From Segatella maculosa DSM 19339 = JCM 15638 (GTDB lineage: Bacteria > Bacteroidota > Bacteroidia > Bacteroidales > Bacteroidaceae): 64,000 nucleotides of DNA. A model generated the notes under the pieces. The model did no database searches, was not told the DNA's origin, and saw only the letters and a list, made by a program, of their open reading frames with translations. The DNA lies in NCBI RefSeq assembly GCF_000382385.1, contig NZ_KB908323.1, forward strand, positions 68,440 through 132,439, given 5' to 3'. Below, piece by piece: positions 44,125 through 51,936 of the stretch; position 1 is the first letter of the stretch; the number at the start of each line of letters is the position of its first letter. A program made the translations under genes and the position numbers.

Positions 44125-44599
44125 GCTTCTTTAATTTTGATATTGCCAATTCGGTTCCAAAGAAATACTGAAAGGTTATACCGCGTGCGTATTGCAATTC
44201 TTTAATAAGTTGTGTTATGGACAAGAACCCTGCTTTGTAACGGCGCAACTGAAAAGTAACACCATCATCGGCTATCGGTCCAACGACTACATCGTAGTTA
44301 TGGCAAGGTTGTGGGACGCTAATGTCTCTGTTCTTAAGCACGAACTCTGCCCATTCTGCACTATAGCCCCCAAAAGAAAGGACCTTTAAGCTGCCGTCTT
44401 TTAATCGTGACTCGTCAAAATCATATTCATTAAGGGTAGGTTTTCCTTCAAGTAGAATGGATGTTCGCTGCTCTGCCATTCTGATTGCTTGTGATTTATC
44501 AGCCGACAGATAAAAACCTCTACCGAAATCTTTATAAGGTTTTGATTTTGCAAGGTCGATTTCTGTTATTTCTATGTTTGAACCGTGGTATAGGATCAT
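44111..44599 (-). CDS. DUF3990 protein, ADP-ribosyltransferase-like putative toxin
   Basis: 162 aa. MILYHGSNIEI (His5), DFGRGFYLSADKSQAIRMA (Tyr30) and TFQYFFGTELAISKL (Glu150) place H, Y and E in the order of the H-Y-E class of ADP-ribosyltransferase folds. NYDVVVGPIADDG is a further DUF3990 mark. It has no signal peptide, so it would act in the cytoplasm. It lies between two DUF3791 genes: 5 bp after the first and overlapping the second by 14 bp. Activity and target are unproven; a metabolic or RNA-modifying ART is possible. Confidence 0.8.
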   Translation of the reverse strand: MILYHGSNIEITEIDLAKSKPYKDFGRGFYLSADKSQAIRMAEQRTSILLEGKPTLNEYDFDESRLKDGSLKVLSFGGYSAEWAEFVLKNRDISVPQPCHNYDVVVGPIADDGVTFQLRRYKAGFLSITQLIKELQYARGITFQYFFGTELAISKLKKHGTD

Positions 44600-44604
44600 T
44601 GCTT

Positions 44605-44829
44605 CTATTGTAGTCCTCCGCCGTTGCGTTGACAGATGATGGATATGTCGTGTAGGCTTTCTTCGAACGATTTGGTGTGCAACACGTCATAGAATGCCTG
44701 CAAATAATCGAGTCCCTTATAGCGTTTGAGATAGTTCAAAGCTTGTCGTTGACCAAGGTTGAATTTCTTGGCAAACTCGGCTATCAATGCAATGGTGTAT
44801 TTTAGTTTGTTCAGTTCTTCTCTTGCCAT
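44605..44829 (-). CDS. DUF3791 protein (first copy), putative antitoxin partner
   Basis: 74 aa: MAREELNKLKYTIALIAEFAKKF, then NLGQRQALNYLKRYKGLDYLQAFYDVLHTKSFEES (quoted in parts). A DUF3791-type small helical protein, only distantly similar to the second copy. First gene of the three-gene unit, with its own consensus promoter. Placing the small gene before the toxin-like gene is common in type II toxin-antitoxin operons. Confidence 0.75.
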   Translation of the reverse strand: MAREELNKLKYTIALIAEFAKKFNLGQRQALNYLKRYKGLDYLQAFYDVLHTKSFEESLHDISIICQRNGGGLQ

Positions 44830-44851
44830 ATCCTATTATGTTAATATAGGG

Positions 44852-44883
44852 CAAATATAATGGTTCTTTTTCATATTTACAAA
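44852..44883 (-). promoter_or_regulatory. Promoter of the DUF3791-DUF3990-DUF3791 unit
   Basis: On the minus strand TTTG (44880-44883), 20 bp, TATATTTG (44852-44859), 22 bp before the first ATG. It shows the unit is transcribed separately from GH35. Confidence 0.75.
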
Positions 44884-44975
44884 CATTTAAGACGAAAAGC
44901 GTTGCTTTGATTTCAGATGCGTTCGTGTTATTTTGATTGTATGTACCTTGCGAAGACAATACTTATAAGTTTACA

Positions 44976-45034
44976 CATTGAACTTTATGCCATGTGACAT
45001 TGCTGAGATACGTGGACAAGCATAAAAGTTCAAT
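44976..45034 (-). terminator. Possible terminator of the GH35 gene
   Basis: Imperfect inverted repeat cattgaactttatgc / gcataaaagttcaatg around 44976-45034, 34 bp after the GH35 stop; no long T-run. Confidence 0.4.
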
Positions 45035-45067
45035 GTCCAAAATCCAATGCTCAAAACCGAGAAAAGC

Positions 45068-47410
45068 CTACTCGTACACGAAAATCTTATAGGCTTTCAG
45101 GGCTCCGGGCGTCTCTTTCTCAGTGCGTGAGAGGTGTTGCAGGCCGGTGACGGTTTGCACTTTGCCGAGGTCGATAACCAGAAGATGAGGGAAAGGCGTG
45201 CCCTTTACGGTTTGCCAATAGGTGGATTCCTGAAGGTCGAAGGCCTTGTCTCCGGTGTGATTGCCGTCTTCGTCTTCGCTGTCGGCATACTTCGTGGTCC
45301 ACGAATCGCGCGGAATACGACTTCCGTTTGCGTCGAGTGCGTCGAGTTCGGCTATGGCCACGTAAGGCTTTGTGCCGTGAACGCTCTCACATTCGAGGGC
45401 GATGTAGCGTCCTTTGGCAGGCTTGTCGAACATAATCGTCTGCCAGTTTCCGCTGCCCGAAAGCTCGCCTTGTGCCACAGGGTGGGCCGAGTTGAGGTCG
45501 GGACGGTCGCCGGGATTGTTGTGCTTGTTGGTCTTTTCGAGTTGCAGTTTATTCAGTTCGGGTTCGCTTTGTCCCCAAACAACGGGCTGTTTTGGCCCGA
45601 CAACGTCCAAGACGATGATTTCATTGCGTCCTTTCTTCAACCAACAACCCGGCAGATAGAGCGTCTGTTGAGGGCCGATATGCCAGAAACGACCCAGCGC
45701 ATGACCGTTCACATAGACCTGACCTTTGCCCCATTGCTCAAGGTTAAGGAATGTATCGCCCGTCTTTTTCAAGTCGAAATAACCGCGATAGTAGCCGATG
45801 TTTTGCTTAGGAAGACGCACAGGAGCGAAGCAGTGAGTCTCATCCAGTTTGTCGAATGCACGTCGTGCGTCTTGATAGCCATCGGGAATAGGCATAATGG
45901 CCCAGTTCTTGAGGTTATAAGTTACCTCGTGTCCGTCAATCTCTGCATCAATGGTCACGCTTTCGGTGATGCCTTTGAAATCCTTAATGGCCCGTCCGAA
46001 GTTGATACGGCCCATAGCTTCGACGAGTATCGTGAGGTGTTGGCCCTTTTTTACGGGTGGAAGCATCAGCGTCTTCTCATTCTTCACCCGGTCGATAACG
46101 CCGATTGGTTTGTCGTCGATGAAGATTTGGGCATAGTCGTGACCGTCGTTGAGTGACAACCTGCTGCGCGTAGCAATCTCGGGGAGGATTGTTGCATAGA
46201 CCATCACGCCCCACCCCATGTCCATTTCCTCAAAGGTCTTCGTGTCACGGCTTAGCGTAGGAATGGTGAGGCTGTAGATAAGGGGCGAGAATTCGGCGAG
46301 CGTCAGCTTCGGAATCGTGATGACAGGCGCGGCCGGCTTAGGCACATCGGGCAGCTTGTCGCTGTACTTCGCCATCGTATTGCGCAGTGCAAAGAACTTG
46401 GGGGTAGGCATACCGTATTCGTTGATGGGTGCATCGTAGTCATAAGACGTCACATCGGGAGCGAAGCCCGGACTATTGGCACCGGCCCAATGGCCGAATG
46501 ACGTTCCACCGTGGGTCATGTAAAGCGAAAAGGAAATGCCCTTGCGCAACATCTCGTCGATACCTTCCACCATATCCTTTGCCGGTCGTGTCTCGTGACG
46601 TGCACCCCACTTATCGAACCAGCCACTCCAAAACTCCGAACACATCAATGGAGCCTCGGGGCGCAGTTGCTTGAGCCGCCTGAACTGCTCGTCGATGTTC
46701 GCCCCCGTACCGAAGTTCATCGTCCAAACGAGGTCATCAAGTCCGTTATGTTCGAAGTTGCTGGCCCAATCACATTGGAACAATGTCACCTTATCAAAGC
46801 CCGAAGCCTTCACGATATCCCGTATTTCTGACACATATTTCTTATTGATGCCGTAAGAACCGTATTCGTTCTCCACCTGTACCATGATGATGGGACCGCC
46901 GTTCTGAATAGTCAAAGGGGCCAATTGTCGCCCCACTTCAGCCTCGAAAGCCTTCACTCGCGCCATGAAGTAGGGGTCGTCTTCACGCAAACGGACGTCT
47001 TTCCTCTTCAAAAGCCACCAAGGCAGGCCGCCCATTTCCCACTCGGCACACACATAAGGACCGGGACGCACGATGACATACATGCCGTTCTTGCGGGCCA
47101 ACCGGCAGAATGCCGCCACATCATTGTTGCCTGTGAAGTCGAACTGCCCCTCCCTTTGCTCGTGAATGTTCCAAAACACGTAAAGACAAAGCGTGTTCAT
47201 GCCCAAAGCCTTGCACATTTTGATGCGTTGTTCCCAATAAGGTCGCGGAATACGTGGGTAATGTAGCTCGGCCGCCTTGATGACGAACGGCCGTCCGTTC
47301 AGCAGGAAAGTGTTCTTGCCCACAGTGAAGTCGCCTCCACGGGCTGATGGCACGGCAAAACTCAGCAGCAATGCTGCAGCAATGGTCCTGATGTATGAAA
47401 AGATGTTCAT
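45068..47410 (-). CDS. Beta-galactosidase, GH35 with C-terminal discoidin-like domain
   Basis: 780 aa with signal peptide. GH35 barrel blocks: ELHYPRIPRPYWEQRI, LYVFWNIHE, VIVRPGPYVCAEWE, acid/base Glu182 in QVENEYGSYG and nucleophile Glu259 in CSEFWSGWFD, YMTHGGTSFGHWAGAN. Beta-sandwich domains follow, with GYYRGYFDL and GKGQVYVNGHALGRFWHIGP; the last about 130 residues resemble F5/8 type C (CBM32). It hydrolyses terminal beta-galactosides, probably in the periplasm. No partner genes are near, so the glycan is unknown. Own TATCTTTG box at 47500-47507. Confidence 0.95.
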   Translation of the reverse strand: MNIFSYIRTIAAALLLSFAVPSARGGDFTVGKNTFLLNGRPFVIKAAELHYPRIPRPYWEQRIKMCKALGMNTLCLYVFWNIHEQREGQFDFTGNNDVAAFCRLARKNGMYVIVRPGPYVCAEWEMGGLPWWLLKRKDVRLREDDPYFMARVKAFEAEVGRQLAPLTIQNGGPIIMVQVENEYGSYGINKKYVSEIRDIVKASGFDKVTLFQCDWASNFEHNGLDDLVWTMNFGTGANIDEQFRRLKQLRPEAPLMCSEFWSGWFDKWGARHETRPAKDMVEGIDEMLRKGISFSLYMTHGGTSFGHWAGANSPGFAPDVTSYDYDAPINEYGMPTPKFFALRNTMAKYSDKLPDVPKPAAPVITIPKLTLAEFSPLIYSLTIPTLSRDTKTFEEMDMGWGVMVYATILPEIATRSRLSLNDGHDYAQIFIDDKPIGVIDRVKNEKTLMLPPVKKGQHLTILVEAMGRINFGRAIKDFKGITESVTIDAEIDGHEVTYNLKNWAIMPIPDGYQDARRAFDKLDETHCFAPVRLPKQNIGYYRGYFDLKKTGDTFLNLEQWGKGQVYVNGHALGRFWHIGPQQTLYLPGCWLKKGRNEIIVLDVVGPKQPVVWGQSEPELNKLQLEKTNKHNNPGDRPDLNSAHPVAQGELSGSGNWQTIMFDKPAKGRYIALECESVHGTKPYVAIAELDALDANGSRIPRDSWTTKYADSEDEDGNHTGDKAFDLQESTYWQTVKGTPFPHLLVIDLGKVQTVTGLQHLSRTEKETPGALKAYKIFVYE

Positions 47411-47499
47411 GCTTATGGTTTTTAATCAATTAATCCTTTTCGCTCCTCTATCATGGGCTCACTGTCGGTTTCCTTAGATAAAGCTCAATGATACAAGTG

Positions 47500-47507
47500 C
47501 AAAGATA
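47500..47507 (-). promoter_or_regulatory. -7 box of GH35 promoter
   Basis: TATCTTTG followed by cact on the minus strand, about 90 bp before the GH35 ATG. Confidence 0.5.
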
Positions 47508-47569
47508 CGGATTTTTGGGGAAATAAGCATGCCCGAACTCCCCGGATATCCACACCAGTCGCCCCAAAA

Positions 47570-48088
47570 CTACGCCAACGCTCTCTTCACAAACGCCCTC
47601 ACTTCCCGCCTTGCAATGCCCAATCGGTGCTCCGTGCTCTTGTATCTCATGTCCAACGCCTTGGAAATCTCGCCAACCTTCATACCTTTATATATATGGA
47701 GGCGATACACCTGCCGCTGTTTTTCCGTCAAACGGGCGATGCCTCGCTCCAGAATCTCAAGCGTCTCAGCAGCCGAATAGACTGACATCGGGTCGCAATC
47801 CAAGCCATCCTGTCCACCTTTTATATAATGTTCGTATTCCGTGATGCACTGATGATGCCGCCAATCGTCGCAAATCAGGTTCCGGACCATCGTATATACC
47901 AAGCAAGGAAGGGTAACCGGCGTAATCATTCTGCCCATAGTCATCAGCCGCAGGAAGACATTCTGCACGATATCTTCAGCCTCTTGTCCTCTCTGTTTCA
48001 GCTGTTTGGCCACGAAAAGCTGCACTTCTTCATAGTGCTTTTTATAATAATCAGCAATCACACTGAAGTTGGTCTCCCTGTCTTTCAT
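47570..48088 (-). CDS. ECF-type RNA polymerase sigma factor
   Basis: 172 aa from ATG 48088 (MKDRETNFSVIADYYKKHYEE); a longer frame to 48169 is likely not translated as it reaches into the promoter. Sigma region 2: AEDIVQNVFLRLMTMG, TMVRNLICDDWRH. Region 4: LTEKQRQVYRLHIYKGMKVGEISKALDM, then YKSTEHRLGIARREVR. No FecR-like anti-sigma gene or TonB gene follows, so it is an orphan in this window; the divergent membrane protein at 48330 is the nearest candidate partner. A TATCTTTG box lies at 48124-48131. Confidence 0.88.
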   Translation of the reverse strand: MKDRETNFSVIADYYKKHYEEVQLFVAKQLKQRGQEAEDIVQNVFLRLMTMGRMITPVTLPCLVYTMVRNLICDDWRHHQCITEYEHYIKGGQDGLDCDPMSVYSAAETLEILERGIARLTEKQRQVYRLHIYKGMKVGEISKALDMRYKSTEHRLGIARREVRAFVKRALA

Positions 48089-48123
48089 GCTTCGTTCGAG
48101 TTTGTTATGGGTTATCGCTCTCG

Positions 48124-48131
48124 CAAAGATA
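48124..48131 (-). promoter_or_regulatory. -7 box of the ECF sigma gene
   Basis: TATCTTTG on the minus strand, 36 bp before the chosen ATG at 48088 and inside the longer open frame, which supports that shorter start. Confidence 0.45.
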
Positions 48132-48278
48132 AGGCTTTTTGAGTTGTTTGAAGACATAAACGGCATCATTTTTACAGCAAAATGCCCAATCCGACCATTT
48201 TGTTACATCATGAAAACTTTATGATTACACATGCAAAGAAACATGATCCCGACCGCAACAACTCTCCACTTTATTTCC

Positions 48279-48286
48279 TACCTTTG
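48279..48286 (+). promoter_or_regulatory. -7 box of the 48330 membrane protein gene
   Basis: TACCTTTG followed by tagc, 43 bp before the ATG. Confidence 0.5.
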
Positions 48287-48329
48287 TAGCATCAGACACG
48301 CCGTTTGTCGTTTATTTATTTATTACACG

Positions 48330-48752
48330 ATGGAAAAAGAAATAAAAACACAGTCTCTTGCGCATCGAAATTTCATGCGTATAAACCTCTTGGGCAGCCT
48401 TTTGATTGTCGCATTCGACGTCGCACTCACCGTGTATGGGTGGGGTTGCGACAGAATCCGGTGGGGATATCTGGTGATTTACTCCCTCATTATCTGCCTA
48501 TCCTATTTCTTTGGCGGCGTAATCGCCTGGAAATCATTCACCGAGAAGCATTGGCGCAACATGGTCGGCCGCCAACTTTTCGTCGGCAACGCACTCGTTT
48601 TGATTTTCTGTCTGACCGTCACGGGCTTCAGCATCAGCATGTTATGCATCACTTTCATATTCACTTACTTCGTTCTCGGTGGCCTATTCTCTGTGTTCGT
48701 CCTGTCACTTTGCTACTTTGTTTTCAGGAAATCGTATAACGATAGAAACTAA
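48330..48752 (+). CDS. Four-helix membrane protein of unknown function
   Basis: 140 aa from ATG 48330 (MEKEIKTQSLAHRNFMRIN). Four hydrophobic helices: about 19-36 (LLGSLLIVAFDVALTVY), 47-65 (YLVIYSLIICLSYFFGGVI), 83-103 and 106-130. No family recognised. It is divergent from the ECF sigma gene, which raises the possibility that it senses a signal for it, but no anti-sigma domain is visible. A TACCTTTG box precedes it. A degenerate GC-rich hairpin (48775-48797) follows. Confidence 0.65.
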   Translation: MEKEIKTQSLAHRNFMRINLLGSLLIVAFDVALTVYGWGCDRIRWGYLVIYSLIICLSYFFGGVIAWKSFTEKHWRNMVGRQLFVGNALVLIFCLTVTGFSISMLCITFIFTYFVLGGLFSVFVLSLCYFVFRKSYNDRN

Positions 48753-48846
48753 GACGAAACATAATATAAGCCTCCTCCGTTCCCTCCAAGGGAGAGGAAA
48801 CCAAGCCATTCAAGGAAAACAACTCCGAAAAAACGCTCTTACAAAC

Positions 48847-48876
48847 TTGCATATCCGCGTAAATTCCGTATTTTTG
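48847..48876 (+). promoter_or_regulatory. Consensus promoter for the 48909 gene
   Basis: TTG (48847-48849), exactly 19 bp, TATTTTTG (48869-48876), 32 bp before the ATG. Confidence 0.75.
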
Positions 48877-48908
48877 CACTTCATAAACCCGAAAAGACGA
48901 TAGAAACA

Positions 48909-49169
48909 ATGAACAAATGGACGAAGATTGCCCTGCTCATAGCCTTTCACGGACTCATGATGACCGATTATTATTATTGGGAAAAAGCCCGCAATGAGTT
49001 GGCAATCTACAAGACCGCGGAGGCCAATTTGCCTGCTTTCCGCGCGTTTGCCCTTAGCGAACTCGACACGTTGGGCTATGTGTTGCTGGCCAACGTGACC
49101 ATGATAGCCCTCCTCGTCGTGTGGCTCTGCTTTGCAAGAAAAAGGAAGCCGAAAGACAAGACCACTTGA
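48909..49169 (+). CDS. Small two-helix membrane protein
   Basis: 86 aa: MNKWTKIALLIAFHGLMMTDYYYWEKARNELA begins with a helix, and a second helix (YVLLANVTMIALLVVWLCFA) is followed by a basic tail KRKPKDKTT. N- and C-termini probably cytoplasmic with a 35-residue loop outside. No family recognised. It has its own near-consensus promoter and is convergent with the FKBP gene across a repeat-filled gap. Confidence 0.65.
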   Translation: MNKWTKIALLIAFHGLMMTDYYYWEKARNELAIYKTAEANLPAFRAFALSELDTLGYVLLANVTMIALLVVWLCFARKRKPKDKTT

Positions 49170-49186
49170 AACGGTTTTTAATTTCA

Positions 49187-49260
49187 GCCACATTGCGATG
49201 CAATCCCAGCCATATTACACGCTAATCTCAGCCATATTGCACGGTAATATGGCTGATATT
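49187..49260. repeat. 22-bp dyad array, site 6 (three full units)
   Basis: Units at 49187-49208, 49209-49230 and 49231-49252, then ctgatatt and the linker acaaggtataagtcgttgat. In the 302-bp convergent gap, which has no gene. Confidence 0.9.
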
Positions 49261-49300
49261 GCAAAACAAGGTATAAGTCGTTGATTTTCAATACGAATAC

Positions 49301-49401
49301 ATGTAGGGACGCACGGCTCGTGCGTCCGCTCCAACAACCATGCATATATGCCTACCATTCAACTTGAACGGGCGCACGAACCATACCGATTTGTGCGCCC
49401 G
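49301..49401. repeat. MITE-like element with decayed right end
   Basis: Left end atgtagggacgcacggctcg is intact. The centre is ctccaacaaccatgcatata. The right end (cgggcgcacgaacc...tgcgcccg, 49369-49401) has drifted into a different palindrome and lost ctacat. Confidence 0.75.
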
Positions 49402-49471
49402 TCTCCTATACCTTATATTATATATATACCGGTTATTCCGATGAAACTCACCTTGATTGCGAGCCGACAGG

Positions 49472-50092
49472 TCAGTTTTTCTTCTTGTTTTCCTTTGTTG
49501 TCGTCTTCGGATGATAGCTTCCTGCGAGGGTCACATCAAACACCAAGGTTGAGTAAGCGGGTATGCCATTATTGCCTTTTGGCCCATAACCCAGTTGATA
49601 AGGAATGTAAATCAGCCACCGGTCGCCTGCTTTCATGTTCTGTAATGCTGTGGCGAAGCCATCGACCACAGTGCTTATGGCAAACTTCCTCGGCGCGTTT
49701 GTGCTTGGATTGAACTCGGTCGTCGTCCAACTTTGGTCGAAAATCCTTCCTTTGGGAAAGGTTGTCGAGGGGAGAAGACGGCCTTGATAGTGCACAAGTG
49801 CAGTGTCTGTGTAGAGTGGAAGCTGCGTTCCTGTGCCCTGTTTCAGCACTTTTACCACGATGAAGTCCTCGGGGTTCTTGCGCGTTTCGGGGAGAGACCA
49901 CTTGCGAATCACCTTCACTTTCGGATTGGTTCCGGCCTCACTGACGGCTTCTTTATAGAGGTTGTTGAAGTAAGCCTCGTTCTTTGCCTGCCAATCGGGG
50001 TATTCCTCTACCGTGTTGTCGTCTTCCTTGCATGACGAAAGGCCTGCGACGGCCAGCAGGAACACGAGGATATGGAATGCATTTCTCTTCAT
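49472..50092 (-). CDS. FKBP-type peptidyl-prolyl isomerase lipoprotein
   Basis: 206 aa. Lipoprotein signal MKRNAFHILVFLLAVAGLSSC (Cys21). FKBP domain at about residues 85-195: LYTDTALVHYQGRLLPSTTF, GRIFDQSW, FAISTVVDGFATALQNM, GDRWLIYIPYQLGYGPKG and TLVFDVTLAG. It should catalyse cis-trans proline isomerisation of exported proteins at the cell envelope. The start overlaps the glyS stop by one base (TAATG), so the gene is translated from the glyS transcript. Confidence 0.92.
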   Translation of the reverse strand: MKRNAFHILVFLLAVAGLSSCKEDDNTVEEYPDWQAKNEAYFNNLYKEAVSEAGTNPKVKVIRKWSLPETRKNPEDFIVVKVLKQGTGTQLPLYTDTALVHYQGRLLPSTTFPKGRIFDQSWTTTEFNPSTNAPRKFAISTVVDGFATALQNMKAGDRWLIYIPYQLGYGPKGNNGIPAYSTLVFDVTLAGSYHPKTTTKENKKKN

Positions 50093-51645
50093 TATTCGTC
50101 GATATTGAGTTTTTTCAACAAGCTTGTGATGCTGACACGGTCTTCCATGATGGGGCGAAGTGCGTCGATGTCAACGCGTTCTTGCTTCATCGTGTCGCGA
50201 TAACGCAACGTCACCTTATGGTCGTTGGGCGTGTCGTGGTCCACAGTGACGCAGAACGGCGTGCCCACTGCGTCCTGACGACGGTAGCGTTTGCCGATGG
50301 AATCCTTCGGATCGCCATAGTGGGTGTTGAAGTGGAACTTCAAATCATTGACGATTTGCTCAGCCAACTCGGGCAGTCCGTCTTTCTTGTCCAATGGGAA
50401 CACGGCGCACTTCACAGGAGCCAAGGGCTCGGGGAGCCTCAATACGACGCGTGTTTCGCCGTTTTCGAGTTGCTCTTCGGTATAACTATGGCACATCACC
50501 GAAAGGAACATGCGGTCAACACCAATGGAAGTCTCTACGTCATACGGCGTATAATTCTCGTTTTTCTCAGGGTCGAAGTACTTAATAGAGCGGCCGCTGA
50601 ACTTCTCATGCTGGCTGAGATCGAAGTCGGTACGCGAATGTATGCCTTCAACTTCCTTGAAACCGAACGGCATACGGAACTCGATGTCGGTAGCGGCATT
50701 GGCATAGTGAGCCAATTTCTCGTGGTCATGGAAGCGATAGTTCTCATTTCCCATGCCAAGTGCCTCATGCCACGCCAAACGGTGGCGTTTCCAATACTCG
50801 AACCACTTCATTTCGGTGCCCGGCTGACAGAAGAATTGCATCTCCATCTGCTCAAATTCGCGCATACGGAAGACAAATTGGCGGGCAACTATCTCGTTGC
50901 GGAACGCCTTTCCTATCTGACATATACCGAAAGGTAGCTTCATTCGGCCCGTCTTCTGCACGTTGAGGTAGTTCACAAAGATACCTTGTGCGGTCTCGGG
51001 TCGCAGATAAATCTTGTTGGTTTGGTCGCTTAGGGACCCCATTTCGGTAGAAAACATCAGGTTGAACTGGCGCACGTCGGTCCAGTTCTTCGTACCGCTG
51101 ATGGGATCCACAATGCCTTCGTCGAGGATAATCTGCTTCAATGCCTCCAAATCCGGGCCTTGCATGGCCTCAGTATAGCGGGCATGCAGTGCGTCGCGCT
51201 TCTTTTGGTAGTCCAACACACGCGGATTGGTCTCGCGGAACTTGCCTTCTTCGAAGCTGTTGCCATATTTCTTGGCAGCCTTGGCCACCTCTTTTTCAAT
51301 CTTTTCGTCGTACTTTGCCATCTGGTCTTCAATGAGAACATCAGCCCGATAGCGTTTCTTTGAGTCGCGGTTGTCAATCAACGGGTCGTTGAAAGCATCG
51401 ACATGACCGCTGGCTTTCCACACGGTTGGGTGCATAAATATGCCGGCATCGATGCCAACGATATTGCTATGGAGCAGCACCATGCTCTTCCACCAGTATT
51501 CTTTGATGTTGTTTTTCAACTCAACACCATTCTGACCGTAGTCATAAACGGCTGCGAGTCCGTCGTAAATCTCACTGCTCGGGAAGACAAAGCCGTATTC
51601 CTTGCAGTGGCTCACTATCTTTTTGAAAACATCTTCTTGTGCCAT
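50092..51645 (-). CDS. glyS: Glycyl-tRNA synthetase (dimeric, single-chain type)
   Basis: 517 aa. Class II catalytic core: YDYGQNGVELKNNIKEYWW at the start, motif 2 with QIGKAFRNEIVARQFVFRMREFEQMEMQFF (in parts: FRNEIVARQFVFR, REFEQMEMQF) and motif 3 GVDRMFLSVM. A C-terminal anticodon-binding domain contains LAPVKCAVFPLDKKDGL. It is the alpha2 type of archaea, eukaryotes and many bacteria, not the alpha2beta2 GlyQ/GlyS type. The FKBP gene follows with a 1-bp overlap. Confidence 0.97.
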   Translation of the reverse strand: MAQEDVFKKIVSHCKEYGFVFPSSEIYDGLAAVYDYGQNGVELKNNIKEYWWKSMVLLHSNIVGIDAGIFMHPTVWKASGHVDAFNDPLIDNRDSKKRYRADVLIEDQMAKYDEKIEKEVAKAAKKYGNSFEEGKFRETNPRVLDYQKKRDALHARYTEAMQGPDLEALKQIILDEGIVDPISGTKNWTDVRQFNLMFSTEMGSLSDQTNKIYLRPETAQGIFVNYLNVQKTGRMKLPFGICQIGKAFRNEIVARQFVFRMREFEQMEMQFFCQPGTEMKWFEYWKRHRLAWHEALGMGNENYRFHDHEKLAHYANAATDIEFRMPFGFKEVEGIHSRTDFDLSQHEKFSGRSIKYFDPEKNENYTPYDVETSIGVDRMFLSVMCHSYTEEQLENGETRVVLRLPEPLAPVKCAVFPLDKKDGLPELAEQIVNDLKFHFNTHYGDPKDSIGKRYRRQDAVGTPFCVTVDHDTPNDHKVTLRYRDTMKQERVDIDALRPIMEDRVSITSLLKKLNIDE

Positions 51646-51671
51646 AATCGTATATTCTTCAAAGTTTTGTG

Positions 51672-51679
51672 CAAAGATA
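51672..51679 (-). promoter_or_regulatory. -7 box of glyS promoter
   Basis: TATCTTTG followed by caca on the minus strand, 26 bp before the glyS ATG. Confidence 0.5.
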
Positions 51680-51861
51680 CAATAAATATCGCGAAACAGG
51701 GTGGGTTTTATTATTTTTTATAGAAGCGGGAGGAAAGGGGTGAGCTCCATGTCATTTGGCGTTACTTTTGCTCCATTCGCCCCATGACAGCATTGACATG
51801 GCATGCCAACATTGTCCGCTAAACAACGAAACCGCGATGCGGTTTAAACGGAAACAAACGA

Positions 51862-51909
51862 AAACCTCACTCTCAATGCGCCCAGCAGACGTCGTCGAAA
51901 GTGAGGTTT
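51862..51909 (-). terminator. Hairpin terminator after pepD
   Basis: aaacctcact / agtgaggttt with a 28-nt loop, 27 bp after the pepD stop, followed in the minus direction by ttcgtttgttt. Confidence 0.65.
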
Positions 51910-51936
51910 GTGATGTATAACCGTTCTGGCAGGAAC

